Below are positions 55,201 to 64,000 of a DNA stretch of 64,000 nucleotides, piece by piece; position 1 is the stretch's first letter; each line of letters opens with the position of its first letter. This DNA comes from Akkermansiaceae bacterium (lineage in GTDB: Bacteria > Verrucomicrobiota > Verrucomicrobiia > Verrucomicrobiales > Akkermansiaceae): assembly GCA_903888515.1 (NCBI GenBank), contig CAISTY010000231.1, forward strand, positions 1 to 64,000, in the 5' to 3' direction. The notes under the pieces were generated by a model. It ran no database searches. It was not told the origin of the DNA and saw only the letters and a program-made list of their open reading frames with translations. A program made the position numbers and the translations under genes.

Positions 55201-56364
55201 CTCAAGCAGGCCGAGGCCGGCACCGCCACCAACGGGGATGAAGCGCTGCAAGTGGCCGACCGCATCGGCTACCCGGTGCTGGTCCGCCCGTCCTTCGTGT
55301 TAGGCGGCCGCGCGATGATGATCGTGTACAATGACGCCGAGCTTTCCCGCTACATGCGCGAGGCCGTCACCGCCTCGCCCGAACGCCCGGTGCTGGTGGA
55401 CCGCTTCCTCGACAACGCCACCGAGGTGGATGTCGATTGCATCAGCGACGGTGAAATCGCGGTGGTCGGAGCCATCATGGAACACATCGAGCAGGCCGGC
55501 ATCCACTCCGGCGACTCGGCCTGCGTGATCCCCTCGTTTTCCCTATCAGACTCTATCAAGGCGGAGATCACCCGCGCGGCAGGGGATCTCGCCCGCGAAC
55601 TCAAGGTCAAGGGCCTCATGAACATCCAGTTCGCGGTCAAGGACGAGGTGCTGTATGTCATCGAGGTCAACCCGCGCGCCTCGCGCACCGTGCCCTTCGT
55701 TTCCAAGGCCACCGGCGTTCCCCTCGCCAAGCTCGCCGCCAAAATCATGGTCGGCCACAAACTCAAGGATCTCGGCTTCACCGCAACCATCGTGCCGCAC
55801 CACTTCGCGGTGAAGGAAGCCGTCTTCCCGTGGAACCGCTTCCCCGGCATCGACATCGTGTTAGGCCCGGAAATGAAATCCACCGGCGAAGTCATGGGCA
55901 TCGATGCCGATTGGGGCATGGCCTATGCCAAAGCCCAGATCGCCGCCTTCAACCCGCTGCCCACCGCAGGCAATGTCTTTCTATCAGTCGCCGATTTCGA
56001 CAAAGACCGCGCCGTGCCCGTCGCCCGCGATCTGCTAGCCCTCGGCTTCACGCTCTTCTCCACTGGCGGTACCCACGCCCGCCTTGCCGCCGATGGCATT
56101 GTCAGCACACGCTTGTTCAAGCTCCACGAACAAGGCCGCCCCAACGTCCTCGACATGCTCAAAAACCAAGCGATCCACTTCGTCATCAACACCCCCAGCA
56201 CCCACGAAACCCGCGAGGACGAAATCCGCATCCGCTCCCTCGCCATCACTCGCAAAATCTCCCACGCCACCAACCTGTCGGCCGCCGAGGCCTCGGTCAA
56301 AGCCATCCGCTCGCTCAAAACCCGCGAACTCACCGTCATGAGCATCCAGGAATATCATGCATAA
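52276..56364 (+). CDS. carB: Carbamoyl-phosphate synthase large subunit, interrupted in frame by a RAYT insertion (1,362 aa total)
   Basis: [37 protein letters not shown]...; second half [31 protein letters not shown]; one continuous open frame with Y1-transposase sequence in the middle. Confidence 0.97.
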   Translation: MPKDTSIHKILVIGSGPIVIGQGCEFDYSGVQACKALKEEGYQVILVNSNPATIMTDPEFAHRTYIEPITPEVVEKIIIREQPDALLPTLGGQTALNTAMALFKSGVLDTHKVRMIGANADAIDKGENRLRFKEAMLKIGLDLPLSGIAHTLEEAKKVSAEIDRFPLIIRPAFTLGGQGGGIAYNREEFDEIIIRGLDLSPISEVLIEESLLGWKEFEMEVMRDCMDNCVVICSIENLDPMGVHTGDSITVAPIQTLTDREYQIMRDASFACIREIGVETGGSNIQFATDPKTGRMIIIEMNPRVSRSSALASKATGFPIAKIAAKLAVGYTLDELPNDITRETPASFEPTIDYVVTKVPRFTFEKFPTANPVLTTSMKSVGEAMAIGRTFKESIQKCLRSLETGRWGFGFDPKDPPNPTRDEITRKLQIPNAERIFWLQSAFTNGWTIAEVNTATGIDPWFLTHLQEIAEEGSHPGCLGGQASSLPECTPSPTDFHPFTPDEPETEKSRRHLPHWEQENGTYFVTFRLADSIPAIELAKLREDLATWNQHHPQPWDYQTYQEYQLRFHDGPEKWLDEGHGECLLARPELRAIVANALHHFDGERYVLDALVIMPNHVHVVFKPLAGHKVSEILHSWKSFTAKEINKAANRTGTLWQAESHDRIIRDWENLVNARAYIERNPAKLRDGTFTVEISGRIGGGIGGGIGGGIGVPPVSEDGRPACSSPQQAGSPLSESDETSNLRRRKIGVPPVSEDGRPACSSPQQAGSPLSESDETSNLRRLKKLGFSDRQIAKARGTSEDAIRARRKAAGIIPTYRLVDTCAAEFEACTPYFYSTYGDENEARESDKKKIIILGGGPNRIGQGIEFDYCCVHAAFALKELGYETIMVNSNPETVSTDYDTSDKLFFEPLTLEDVLNICDQEQPHGVIVQFGGQTPLNLAADLERHGVPIIGTSPKSIELAEDRKFFSALLDKLHLKQAEAGTATNGDEALQVADRIGYPVLVRPSFVLGGRAMMIVYNDAELSRYMREAVTASPERPVLVDRFLDNATEVDVDCISDGEIAVVGAIMEHIEQAGIHSGDSACVIPSFSLSDSIKAEITRAAGDLARELKVKGLMNIQFAVKDEVLYVIEVNPRASRTVPFVSKATGVPLAKLAAKIMVGHKLKDLGFTATIVPHHFAVKEAVFPWNRFPGIDIVLGPEMKSTGEVMGIDADWGMAYAKAQIAAFNPLPTAGNVFLSVADFDKDRAVPVARDLLALGFTLFSTGGTHARLAADGIVSTRLFKLHEQGRPNVLDMLKNQAIHFVINTPSTHETREDEIRIRSLAITRKISHATNLSAAEASVKAIRSLKTRELTVMSIQEYHA
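54364..54412 (+). repeat. 12-bp G-rich tandem repeat (ataggcgggggg) encoding IGGG
   Basis: agaataggcggggggataggcggggggataggcggggggataggcgt. Confidence 0.9.
54403..54621 (+). repeat. Tandem direct duplication, 111-bp (37-codon) period, REP-like palindromes inside
   Basis: [35 protein letters not shown] occurs twice, nearly identical at DNA level. Confidence 0.95.
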
Positions 56365-56478
56365 GGCGTTGTTTTTGAAAAAACCGACCGAAATTGACGT
56401 TTTTACAAAAATGTTCAAAAGAACAAATTACTTGCCAATTTCCCTGGATTTGCCAATCTCAATCTGAATTTCAACGGC

Positions 56479-57888
56479 ATGAGTGAAAGCGAGCCAGCTC
56501 TCAAGGAACGAGGCAAGGTCATCCGTGATCCGGTTCATGGCTTGATCCCGCTTCGCCCAGATGAAACCTATCTCCTCGCCCTCATCAATACACCCGAGTT
56601 TCAACGCCTAAGGCGCGTCCGCCAGCTCGGCGTTAGCAATATCACTTATCCAGGTGCCGAGCACACCCGCTTTGCCCACAGTTTGGGCGTTATGTGCTTT
56701 GCCGGGCGGATTCTCGACCATCTCAGGTTGCGTTACAGAACTCACGTCGAAATCATTGGCCTTATCAATGACCACGAAAAAACCATAAAGGCGGCGGCGC
56801 TCCTTCACGATACAGGCCATGGACCGTTTTCTCATGCAATCGAACGTGCATTTCGCGCCACCGCCAGCCACGAACGCCGGACCGCTTTGATTATCACTGA
56901 TCCCGCATCGAAAGTGAACGAGGTTCTCAGGTGCCAACAGATCGATCCAGACCAAGTTCGCGCCGTAATCGACGGAACATTTCCCGTTCACTTCCTTCGT
57001 GACATCGTGTCGAGCCAACTCGATGCGGACCGCATGGACTATCTCCTGCGTGACACTCTCATGACGGGTGTGGAATACGGGCGTTACGATGCCGAGTGGA
57101 TCATCCATGCCCTCTGCCTCGGCCTTGATCCGATCCAACCACGCGACTTGAGGAATCCCCGTCACCTGCGTCTTTGCCTCGACCGCTCACGCGGGGTGCA
57201 TGCAGCGGAACAACTCATCGTGGCCCGCATGCACATGAGCTATCAGGTTTATTACCACCGCGTGACGCGGGGATGGGAGGCTCACCTGCTCTGCATGTTC
57301 CGCCTCGCTCACGAATTAGCTGTTAGCGGGCTGCTCCCCGTATCCACTCCAAAGGTAGTTTCCGCCTTCTTCCGGCAGGATGGTGCGTTGGAACACTCCG
57401 CTTTTCTCGCTTTCGATGAACCTCAAATGATCTCCGCATTCCATGCATGGGCGGATCATGTAGGGGCTGATGAAAACACCCGAAAACTCTGTGAACTCGC
57501 ATCCGCATTCCTGCGACGCCGAAAACTTTTCGGGACCACGGAAATTCCCGGCTCGGATCCCATGCAGGCATCCTACGAAAAACTGCTCAGCCTCAAAGAC
57601 TCTGGCAAAATAGAAGGAGTGGATTACTACCACGACAATGCCCGTTTCAAAGGCTACAAAGATTTCGGCAGTTCCGTGGTCCACGAGGGAACTGATGAAG
57701 ATCCTCTGGTGGATGGATCGGAAGGAATTTTCCTAGCGGATGGCGAACCCTATTCCCATTCCACCATTCCCGTAGAAAAAGACAGCAGGGCGCTCATCGC
57801 TCCCGCGCTTATCAGACGTGACATGGTACCTCTAAACCGGGTTTTCGAACTCATCCACCCTTCCTGCCAAATGGCCCCTTGTAATTAA
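56479..57888 (+). CDS. HD-superfamily phosphohydrolase (YwfO-like)
   Basis: KVIRDPVHGLIPL...LINTPEFQRLRRVRQLGVSNITYPGAEHTRFAHSLGVM...AALLHDTGHGPFSHAIE. Confidence 0.9.
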   Translation: MSESEPALKERGKVIRDPVHGLIPLRPDETYLLALINTPEFQRLRRVRQLGVSNITYPGAEHTRFAHSLGVMCFAGRILDHLRLRYRTHVEIIGLINDHEKTIKAAALLHDTGHGPFSHAIERAFRATASHERRTALIITDPASKVNEVLRCQQIDPDQVRAVIDGTFPVHFLRDIVSSQLDADRMDYLLRDTLMTGVEYGRYDAEWIIHALCLGLDPIQPRDLRNPRHLRLCLDRSRGVHAAEQLIVARMHMSYQVYYHRVTRGWEAHLLCMFRLAHELAVSGLLPVSTPKVVSAFFRQDGALEHSAFLAFDEPQMISAFHAWADHVGADENTRKLCELASAFLRRRKLFGTTEIPGSDPMQASYEKLLSLKDSGKIEGVDYYHDNARFKGYKDFGSSVVHEGTDEDPLVDGSEGIFLADGEPYSHSTIPVEKDSRALIAPALIRRDMVPLNRVFELIHPSCQMAPCN

Positions 57889-57920
57889 TCAAGAAACCCC
57901 AATAAATCCTTCTGACCGCC

Positions 57921-58439
57921 ATGATCGACCACCCCATTGTCCGCATCGGACTTCTGCTTCGGCGGTTACAAGCCATCGAGACGCGCAAGAAGTTCCAGAA
58001 GATCGTCCACATTCTCCAAGTGATGGGTGCGCCGTTTCCGGAAAGCTACGATTTCCATCACTATGGCCCTTTCTCTTCCGAGCTTCGGCGTGAAATTGAA
58101 GCATTCGAGTCCGAGTCTCTCATTGTCGAGACCGCTTTGCCGGTGAGCGGTCTGCCATCCTATAAGGTTTATCCGACGGACAAACTGTTATCTCTCCTCG
58201 CTAAAGCCCCCGATCTCATCGAAGAGGAATGGGTGGATTGGGCGGAAGATCTCAACGGAAAGTCCCCGCGCGATCTGGAAGGTATTTCCACTCTGCTCTA
58301 CCTCCATCAGCGCCTGTGGTCACAGGATACCTGGCGAAAAAAATTCGAAGAACTCAAACCACAGCTTGCCGCGCAATACGACTGGTATGAGTCCGAGGCT
58401 TTGCGTTTGCTAGAACTTGCAGGAAAGCAAGCTGCTTGA
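57921..58439 (+). CDS. YwgA-like protein
   Basis: LLLRRLQAIETRKKFQKIVHILQVMGAPFPESYDFHHYGPFSSELRREIEAF; paired with HD gene. Confidence 0.65.
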   Translation: MIDHPIVRIGLLLRRLQAIETRKKFQKIVHILQVMGAPFPESYDFHHYGPFSSELRREIEAFESESLIVETALPVSGLPSYKVYPTDKLLSLLAKAPDLIEEEWVDWAEDLNGKSPRDLEGISTLLYLHQRLWSQDTWRKKFEELKPQLAAQYDWYESEALRLLELAGKQAA

Positions 58440-58813
58440 ATTTTTTCACCGTGTTCGCGCCAAGAAGAGCGCCTTGTCCGGGCTCCATGGTCCAAAGAAA
58501 AGATCCACAAATGCCGCAGTCGAACACACGCACCGGCCTAATTGGAGCGTTCCGCGGCTGCGCCTCATGGCAGGACATCCAGGCCAAGTGGCGGACTTTG
58601 CCGGAAAAACAAAAAGGCGATCTCTTCGAGGAACTCGTCAAAGCCTACCTCCATCTGCCATGCGCCGTCAGGATGTCCCGGTGGTTGTGTTGGGATGGAG
58701 ATCGGTTCTTTATCCCGGAGGGATTCGAGCCGCCGATAACCCGGGGGCGGTCGAGTTCAGGTGGATTTTTTGCTCCACCACGAGAATTCTTGTTGCAATC
58801 CATTCTCAACTAG
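58436..58813 (+). pseudogene. N-terminal remnant of a restriction-type DEAD/DEAH helicase
   Basis: FRGCASWQDIQAKWRTLPEKQKGDLFEELVKAYLHL then divergent tail, 125 aa. Confidence 0.5.
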
Positions 58814-58871
58814 TGATCTTAGGGGCGGGATGGAACACTCGCTGGCAGCCGATTTTGGAAATGAGAGCGCC

Positions 58872-59084
58872 ATGACCTTGAATCAGGTCGGGGTGGGGAG
58901 GGATGTGAGGATACGGGTTTTGAGAGGGCCGGGTTGTGATCGTCTGCGCGATCTCGGGTTTTGCGAACAAGTGCAGGTCCGCAAGCTCACAGGCGGACGG
59001 AATCCGATTTGTTCGGTGTGCGGCACCCGCCTGGCCATCAGTCGCGAACTGGCCGAACAAGTGCTGGTAGCTCCGATGCATTGA
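58872..59084 (+). CDS. feoA: FeoA-like ferrous iron transport protein
   Basis: Small SH3-like sequence VRIRVLRGPGCDRLRDLGFCEQVQVRKLTGGRNPICSVCGTRLAISRELAEQVLV directly upstream of feoB. Confidence 0.8.
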   Translation: MTLNQVGVGRDVRIRVLRGPGCDRLRDLGFCEQVQVRKLTGGRNPICSVCGTRLAISRELAEQVLVAPMH

Positions 59085-59099
59085 TTTGCCACACAGGTC

Positions 59100-60989
59100 A
59101 TGCATACCGCCTCTGACTCACCATCGACGATCGCCCTGATTGGCAATCCGAACACCGGGAAAACCACGCTTTTCAACGCGTTGACAGGGGCGAACGCGAA
59201 AGTCGGGAACTATTCCGGCGTCACGGTGGAAATCAAATCCGGTGAAACCTTCACCCCCCACGGGAAGAAACTCCGGGTGCTTGATTTGCCCGGTTGTTAT
59301 TCGTTGCGTGCGCCGTCACCTGACGAACAAGTGGCCGTGGACGCGCTCAAAGGCGATCTAACAGGATATGCCAAACCGGACCTCGTGGTTTGCGTGTTGG
59401 ATGCCTCGAACCTCGAGCGTCATCTTCAACTCGCGCTGCAAGTCATGGCCTTGAAAATCCCCACGATCCTCGCGCTGAACATGGTGGACATGGCGGAAAA
59501 ATCCGGGTTGCGCCTTGATCCTGCGAAGCTTTCCGAAGAACTCGGCGTGCCCGTTGTGCCGATGCAAGCCAGAGCGGGCAAAGGAATCATCGAGTTGAAA
59601 CAGGCACTGAGATTTCCGTTTCCCACGGCAGCGCATGCCACATGGCTGCCCGGCACGGACGATACGGAAGACACGCGGCGCACCTTCATCCGGAAGCTGT
59701 GCGAACTGGCCGCCCGCCGCCCGGATGCCCACCAGCTAACATTTGCGGACCAACTCGATGATTGGCTGCTGCATCCGGTGTGGGGTTGGGTGGCGTTTTT
59801 CGCCATCATGTTCGCGGTTTTCTGGGGGATATTTTCCTTCGCGCGAATTCCGATGGGTTGGATCGAGTCCGCGCAGGGTGCGGTAGCCGGCGGAGTGGAA
59901 TCCCTGATGCCGGCGGGTGATCTCCGTTCGTTGTTAGTCGATGGGGTGCTGGGCGGGGTGGGCGGGGTGGTGGTGTTTCTGCCACAGATCGTGCTGTTGT
60001 TTTTTTTCATCGGTCTGCTGGAAAGCTCGGGATACATGGCCCGTGCCGCCTATCTGATGGACGGGGTGATGGCCAGGACGGGTCTCAGCGGCAAGGCCTT
60101 TCTGCCGTTGTTCAGTTCGTATGCGTGCGCGATTCCAGGCGTGATGGCCACCCGCACGATCGACTCGGCCAAGGAACGCTTGGCCACCATTTTCATCGCG
60201 CCGTGGATGAGTTGTTCGGCCCGCCTGCCGGTGTATTTCCTGATCGTTCCGTTGCTGCTTCACGAAAACGAAGGTTCGTGGAAACAAGCGTTCGTCTTGT
60301 TCGCCATTTACACGCTTGGCACGCTGAGCGCGTTCGTCGTGGCCCGCGTGGTGCGCGGCAAACTCGGCCCGGATCCTACGGCGCATCATTTCATGTTAGA
60401 GTTGCCGCCCTATCGTTGGCCGCAGTGGAGTTACATTTGCCGGCATGTATTGGAACGCGGCGGGTCGTTTGTGGCCAAGGCCGGCACCCTCATCCTCGGG
60501 CTTTCCATTCTGTTATGGGCGCTCAGCACCTATCCGAAGGCGGATGGCGACGGTGAGGACGCCCTGGCTGCGAGTGCCTTGGGCCGGCTTGGCACGGTAA
60601 TCGAACCGGTGATGAAACCGCTCGGGTTCGATGGCCGGGTTGGCACCGCTATCCTCACATCGTTCGCCGCCAGGGAGATTTTCAATTCCTCCATGGCGGT
60701 ACTCTTCCGGGTGGACAAGGTGGACGGCGACGAGGAAACCCGCAGTTCCTTGCGCGACCGGCTGGCACTGGCGAAATGGCCGGATGGCAGGCCGCTGTTC
60801 ACGCCGCTCTCGATGATTTCCCTGCTGGTGTTCTATATTTATGCGCTGCAATGCCTGCCGACGTCCGTTGTTGTTGCCAAGGAAGCGGGCTCGTGGAAAT
60901 GGGCGCTCGCACAACTGGCATTCATGACCGGCTTCGCCTATGCTGCCTCGCTATGCGTTTTCCAAGCCGGCAAACTTCTCGGATTCTAA
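59100..60989 (+). CDS. feoB: Ferrous iron transporter B
   Basis: IALIGNPNTGKTTLFNALTGANAKVGNYSGVTVEIKSG; DLPGCYSL; C-terminal permease. Confidence 0.97.
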   Translation: MHTASDSPSTIALIGNPNTGKTTLFNALTGANAKVGNYSGVTVEIKSGETFTPHGKKLRVLDLPGCYSLRAPSPDEQVAVDALKGDLTGYAKPDLVVCVLDASNLERHLQLALQVMALKIPTILALNMVDMAEKSGLRLDPAKLSEELGVPVVPMQARAGKGIIELKQALRFPFPTAAHATWLPGTDDTEDTRRTFIRKLCELAARRPDAHQLTFADQLDDWLLHPVWGWVAFFAIMFAVFWGIFSFARIPMGWIESAQGAVAGGVESLMPAGDLRSLLVDGVLGGVGGVVVFLPQIVLLFFFIGLLESSGYMARAAYLMDGVMARTGLSGKAFLPLFSSYACAIPGVMATRTIDSAKERLATIFIAPWMSCSARLPVYFLIVPLLLHENEGSWKQAFVLFAIYTLGTLSAFVVARVVRGKLGPDPTAHHFMLELPPYRWPQWSYICRHVLERGGSFVAKAGTLILGLSILLWALSTYPKADGDGEDALAASALGRLGTVIEPVMKPLGFDGRVGTAILTSFAAREIFNSSMAVLFRVDKVDGDEETRSSLRDRLALAKWPDGRPLFTPLSMISLLVFYIYALQCLPTSVVVAKEAGSWKWALAQLAFMTGFAYAASLCVFQAGKLLGF

Positions 60990-60996
60990 CACCAAC

Positions 60997-61122
60997 ATGG
61001 ACTGGCAAACCCTCATCGCAGCCTGCATCGTGATCGTCACGCTCACGATCTTTCTTGTGAGACTTGCGCGACCGAAGCAACGCGGCAGTTGCGGCCACGA
61101 CTGCGGTTGCGGGAAAAAGTGA
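60997..61122 (+). CDS. FeoB-associated Cys-rich small membrane protein
   Basis: Single TM then SCGHDCGCGKK; 7 bp after feoB. Confidence 0.75.
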   Translation: MDWQTLIAACIVIVTLTIFLVRLARPKQRGSCGHDCGCGKK

Positions 61123-61125
61123 TCT

Positions 61126-61392
61126 TCAATCTTCCTCGAACTTGCGGGCGATCAGTTCTCCGAGCGCCTCGATGGCGGCATCGGCGTCCGGACCGTCGGA
61201 GCTTACGTAAATCACCGATCCATGGCCCGCAGCCAGCATCATCAATCCCATGATGCTCTTGCCATCCACTTCCTCGCCGTCCTTCTCCACGAACACATTC
61301 GCTTCAAAACGATTCGCCATTTTGACGAATTGCGCGGCCGGACGGGCGTGGATGCCGAGTTTGTTGAGAATGGTAAATTCCTTCTTTGCCAT
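61126..61392 (-). CDS. ptsH: HPr-family phosphocarrier protein
   Basis: LGIHARPAAQFVKMANRFEANVFVEKDGEEVDGKSIMGLMMLAAGHGS. Confidence 0.92.
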   Translation of the reverse strand: MAKKEFTILNKLGIHARPAAQFVKMANRFEANVFVEKDGEEVDGKSIMGLMMLAAGHGSVIYVSSDGPDADAAIEALGELIARKFEED

Positions 61393-61526
61393 GGGAAATC
61401 GGCTGGTGCCGGGGGGAGCTTAGAAACTCCGCCGCCTGTCTCCAAGGTAAAAGTTCCACCTTGTGCTCGACCTCCTGTCTACCGGAACTTGACGCGTCCG
61501 TCATCGCCAGTGAAACTAGCCGCGCC

Positions 61527-62804
61527 ATGCTTGATATCCGCGTCATCCGCGAAAATCCCGCCGCCGTCCGAGAACATCTCAAGAACCGGGGCGGCGATCA
61601 CTGGAAACTGGTAGACGCCGTGCTCGCCTGCGACGAGGCCCGCCGCAAGGCCGAAACCGATAAACAACAACTGCAGAATTCCCGCAAAACCCTTTCCAAA
61701 CAAATCGGCATGCTCAAGGGCCGAGGTGAGGACACCGCCGCCATAGAGGCCGAAGTTCGCGGCATCAACGAACAAATCTCCGCGCTTGATGCCGTGGCCG
61801 ACAACGCCTCCAGCGAACAAGCCCGCCTGCTTCTCAACATCCCGAACCTCACCCACCACGCCTGCCCGGTGGGCGCGGATGAATCCGCAAATCCCGTCAT
61901 CCGCGAGTGGGGAAGCAAACCGGCCATCGCCAACCCGCAAGACCACGTCGTGCTCGCCCTCAACCACGGCCTGATCGATTGGGACGGCGGCATCCGCGTG
62001 GCCGGCTCCGGCTTCGTCGTCTATCGCGGCAAAGGAGCCCGCCTGGAGCGCGCCCTGATCCAATTTTTGTTAGACACTCAGGTTGCCAACGGCTACGAGG
62101 AGGTGAATGTTCCGCACCTTGTCAAACGCGAGTGCATGGAGGGCACCGGCCAACTCCCGAAATTCGAGGACGACATGTATGGCACGGACGCCGGCGCGGA
62201 CGGCATCAACAATCTGTTTCTCGCGCCCACCGCCGAAGTGCCGGTCACCAATCTTTATCGGGACATGCTGCTGGCGGAAAGCGATCTGCCGGTGAAGATG
62301 GTGGCCTACACGCCGTGTTTCCGCCGCGAGGCGGGCTCCGCCGGGCGCGACAACAAGGGTATCATCCGCATGCATCAATTCGACAAGGTGGAACTCGTCC
62401 AAATCGTCCATCCGGACACCGGCTTCGAGGTGCTCGAGCAACTCACCGCACATGCGGAATCGATCCTGCAACAACTCGGCCTGCACTACCGTGTCGTCGA
62501 ACTGTGCACCGGCGACGTCGGGTATTCCTCGGCCAAGACCTATGACATCGAAGTCTGGGCACCCGGCCACGGCAAGTACCTCGAGGTGTCGAGTTGCTCG
62601 TGTTTCACCGACTATCAGGCGCGCCGCATGCGGTTGCGCTTCAAGGACGCCGAGGGCAAAAACCGCTTCCCGCACACCCTCAACGGCTCCGGCACTGCCT
62701 TGCCGCGCCTCTACGTAGCGCTGTTAGAGCAATGCCAGCAGGCAGACGGATCCATCCGCATTCCGGATGCGCTTGTGCCGTATTTCGGCGCCGCCGTCTT
62801 GTGA
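61527..62804 (+). CDS. serS: Seryl-tRNA synthetase
   Basis: MLDIRVIRENPAAVREHLKNRG...TAEVPVTNLYRDML...CFRREAGSAGRDNKGIIRMHQFDKVELV. Confidence 0.97.
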   Translation: MLDIRVIRENPAAVREHLKNRGGDHWKLVDAVLACDEARRKAETDKQQLQNSRKTLSKQIGMLKGRGEDTAAIEAEVRGINEQISALDAVADNASSEQARLLLNIPNLTHHACPVGADESANPVIREWGSKPAIANPQDHVVLALNHGLIDWDGGIRVAGSGFVVYRGKGARLERALIQFLLDTQVANGYEEVNVPHLVKRECMEGTGQLPKFEDDMYGTDAGADGINNLFLAPTAEVPVTNLYRDMLLAESDLPVKMVAYTPCFRREAGSAGRDNKGIIRMHQFDKVELVQIVHPDTGFEVLEQLTAHAESILQQLGLHYRVVELCTGDVGYSSAKTYDIEVWAPGHGKYLEVSSCSCFTDYQARRMRLRFKDAEGKNRFPHTLNGSGTALPRLYVALLEQCQQADGSIRIPDALVPYFGAAVL

Positions 62805-62826
62805 CCGGTGTGGACAGTCGGTGCGG

Positions 62827-63663
62827 CTAACCTCGCACGGCCTTGAGGGCGATGAACACGGGGATCTCCTCCGCCGCGCGGTGTTCGGCCTTGCTGAACG
62901 GGCCGGAGGCTTGGGACCGGCGGTGGCTGTAGAGTTCCTCGCAGGCTACCACGGACAAGCCGCCGTGGCCCAGCGCAGTCAATAATTCCGCCAGGGGACG
63001 GTGGTGAAAAACCGTTAGTTCGCCGGTGTTTTTCCCGGGATGGATGGTGATGGGGATTTCCAGCGGCGTATGGTAGCCGTCAATGCGCCGGTATTGGATT
63101 TTCTGGTCGCCGTCCCATCCCCAATGGGTGGTGCGCGGAATGCGGAAACACGGGTGCAGCAACACGAACACCGCCCGCCCGCCGGATTTCAACGCACGCG
63201 CGATGTTGGAAAACAAGGCAGCGACGTCCACCACGTCATGCACCGCCATCAAACAGGCCGCCGCATCGTGACTCGCATCCGCCCACGCTCCGGTCTTGCA
63301 CACATCCGCGCGCACCCACACCACGCGCGGGTCATTGCCGTGGCGGGATTGCGCCGCCGTTAGAAGCCGCGGGCTGGCATCCACCCCGGTGAAGCGCCCA
63401 ACCCCCACATCCAACAACGGCCTGACAAGCACGCCCTGGCCACAACACACATCGATGACCGACTCGCCCGGCTGGGCATCCAGCAGCCGCAACGCGGCGG
63501 GAACTATCAGATTCCGATGGTAATCCGAACCGGCCTCGCCCACCAACTTGTCATACCACGCGGCCACCGGATCCCAGCCGCACCCAACCCCCGCCGCTTT
63601 TTCGTTAGATCGCGGTGGTCCGGGTTTCCGGCCATGGGGGTGCTGGATCGGACGGCGTGGCAT
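62827..63663 (-). CDS. Class I SAM-dependent methyltransferase
   Basis: VIDVCCGQGVLVRPLLDVGVGRFTGVDASPRLL. Confidence 0.85.
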   Translation of the reverse strand: MPRRPIQHPHGRKPGPPRSNEKAAGVGCGWDPVAAWYDKLVGEAGSDYHRNLIVPAALRLLDAQPGESVIDVCCGQGVLVRPLLDVGVGRFTGVDASPRLLTAAQSRHGNDPRVVWVRADVCKTGAWADASHDAAACLMAVHDVVDVAALFSNIARALKSGGRAVFVLLHPCFRIPRTTHWGWDGDQKIQYRRIDGYHTPLEIPITIHPGKNTGELTVFHHRPLAELLTALGHGGLSVVACEELYSHRRSQASGPFSKAEHRAAEEIPVFIALKAVRG

Positions 63664-63723
63664 CGGTATGATGGAGCGTATGCGGGAAACGAGATACCGG
63701 ACAAGTTCGGCGTGGCGCGAGGA

Positions 63724-64000
<277 letters not shown>

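Noticed and set aside
58700-58760. Possible tRNA (gattcgagcc-like T-arm sequence)
   Set aside because: No acceptor-stem pairing or D-arm found by eye; probably chance. A tRNAscan-SE run would settle it.

Overview
High-GC bacterial window that looks verrucomicrobial from protein content (inference; not tested). Main parts: (1) about 0.4-23.2 kb, a locus with two divergent-sequence but homologous giant secreted proteins (about 2,811 and 2,693 aa) in convergent orientation, three zinc-ribbon/TM proteins, and three exported proteins (one is a giant) with the same post-signal-peptide motif QLKLPWE-x-x-PPPK. One giant has an HEMTHH zincin-like motif and a KDPT-type tetrapeptide repeat. (2) A 195-bp TIR-bearing, TA-flanked MITE-like repeat: two full copies in inverted orientation about 11.4 kb apart, a rearranged third copy inside a pseudogene, and a solo end. 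(3) 27.7-38.1 kb, a dense gene graveyard with remnants of DUF2092, OMP, alpha/beta-hydrolase, comM, DUF1214, IS4-like transposase, LamG-NHL, kdpB/kdpE, vapBC and type IIG R-M genes, beside arylsulfatase, LssY-C and OMP genes. (4) 40.5-45.5 kb, a compact carbohydrate/polyol-type operon. (5) A GH127-like protein with an apparently circularly permuted PA14 insertion. (6) carB carrying an in-frame insertion of a whole REP-associated Y1 (RAYT) transposase with REP-like flanks, with no ATG/GTG/TTG of its own before the HUH motif. (7) An HD-hydrolase/YwgA-like pair with a helicase remnant, then feoAB, ptsH, serS, a methyltransferase and murA. The strongest candidates for undescribed biology are the CarB-RAYT nested gene and the LKLPWE/giant-protein locus.
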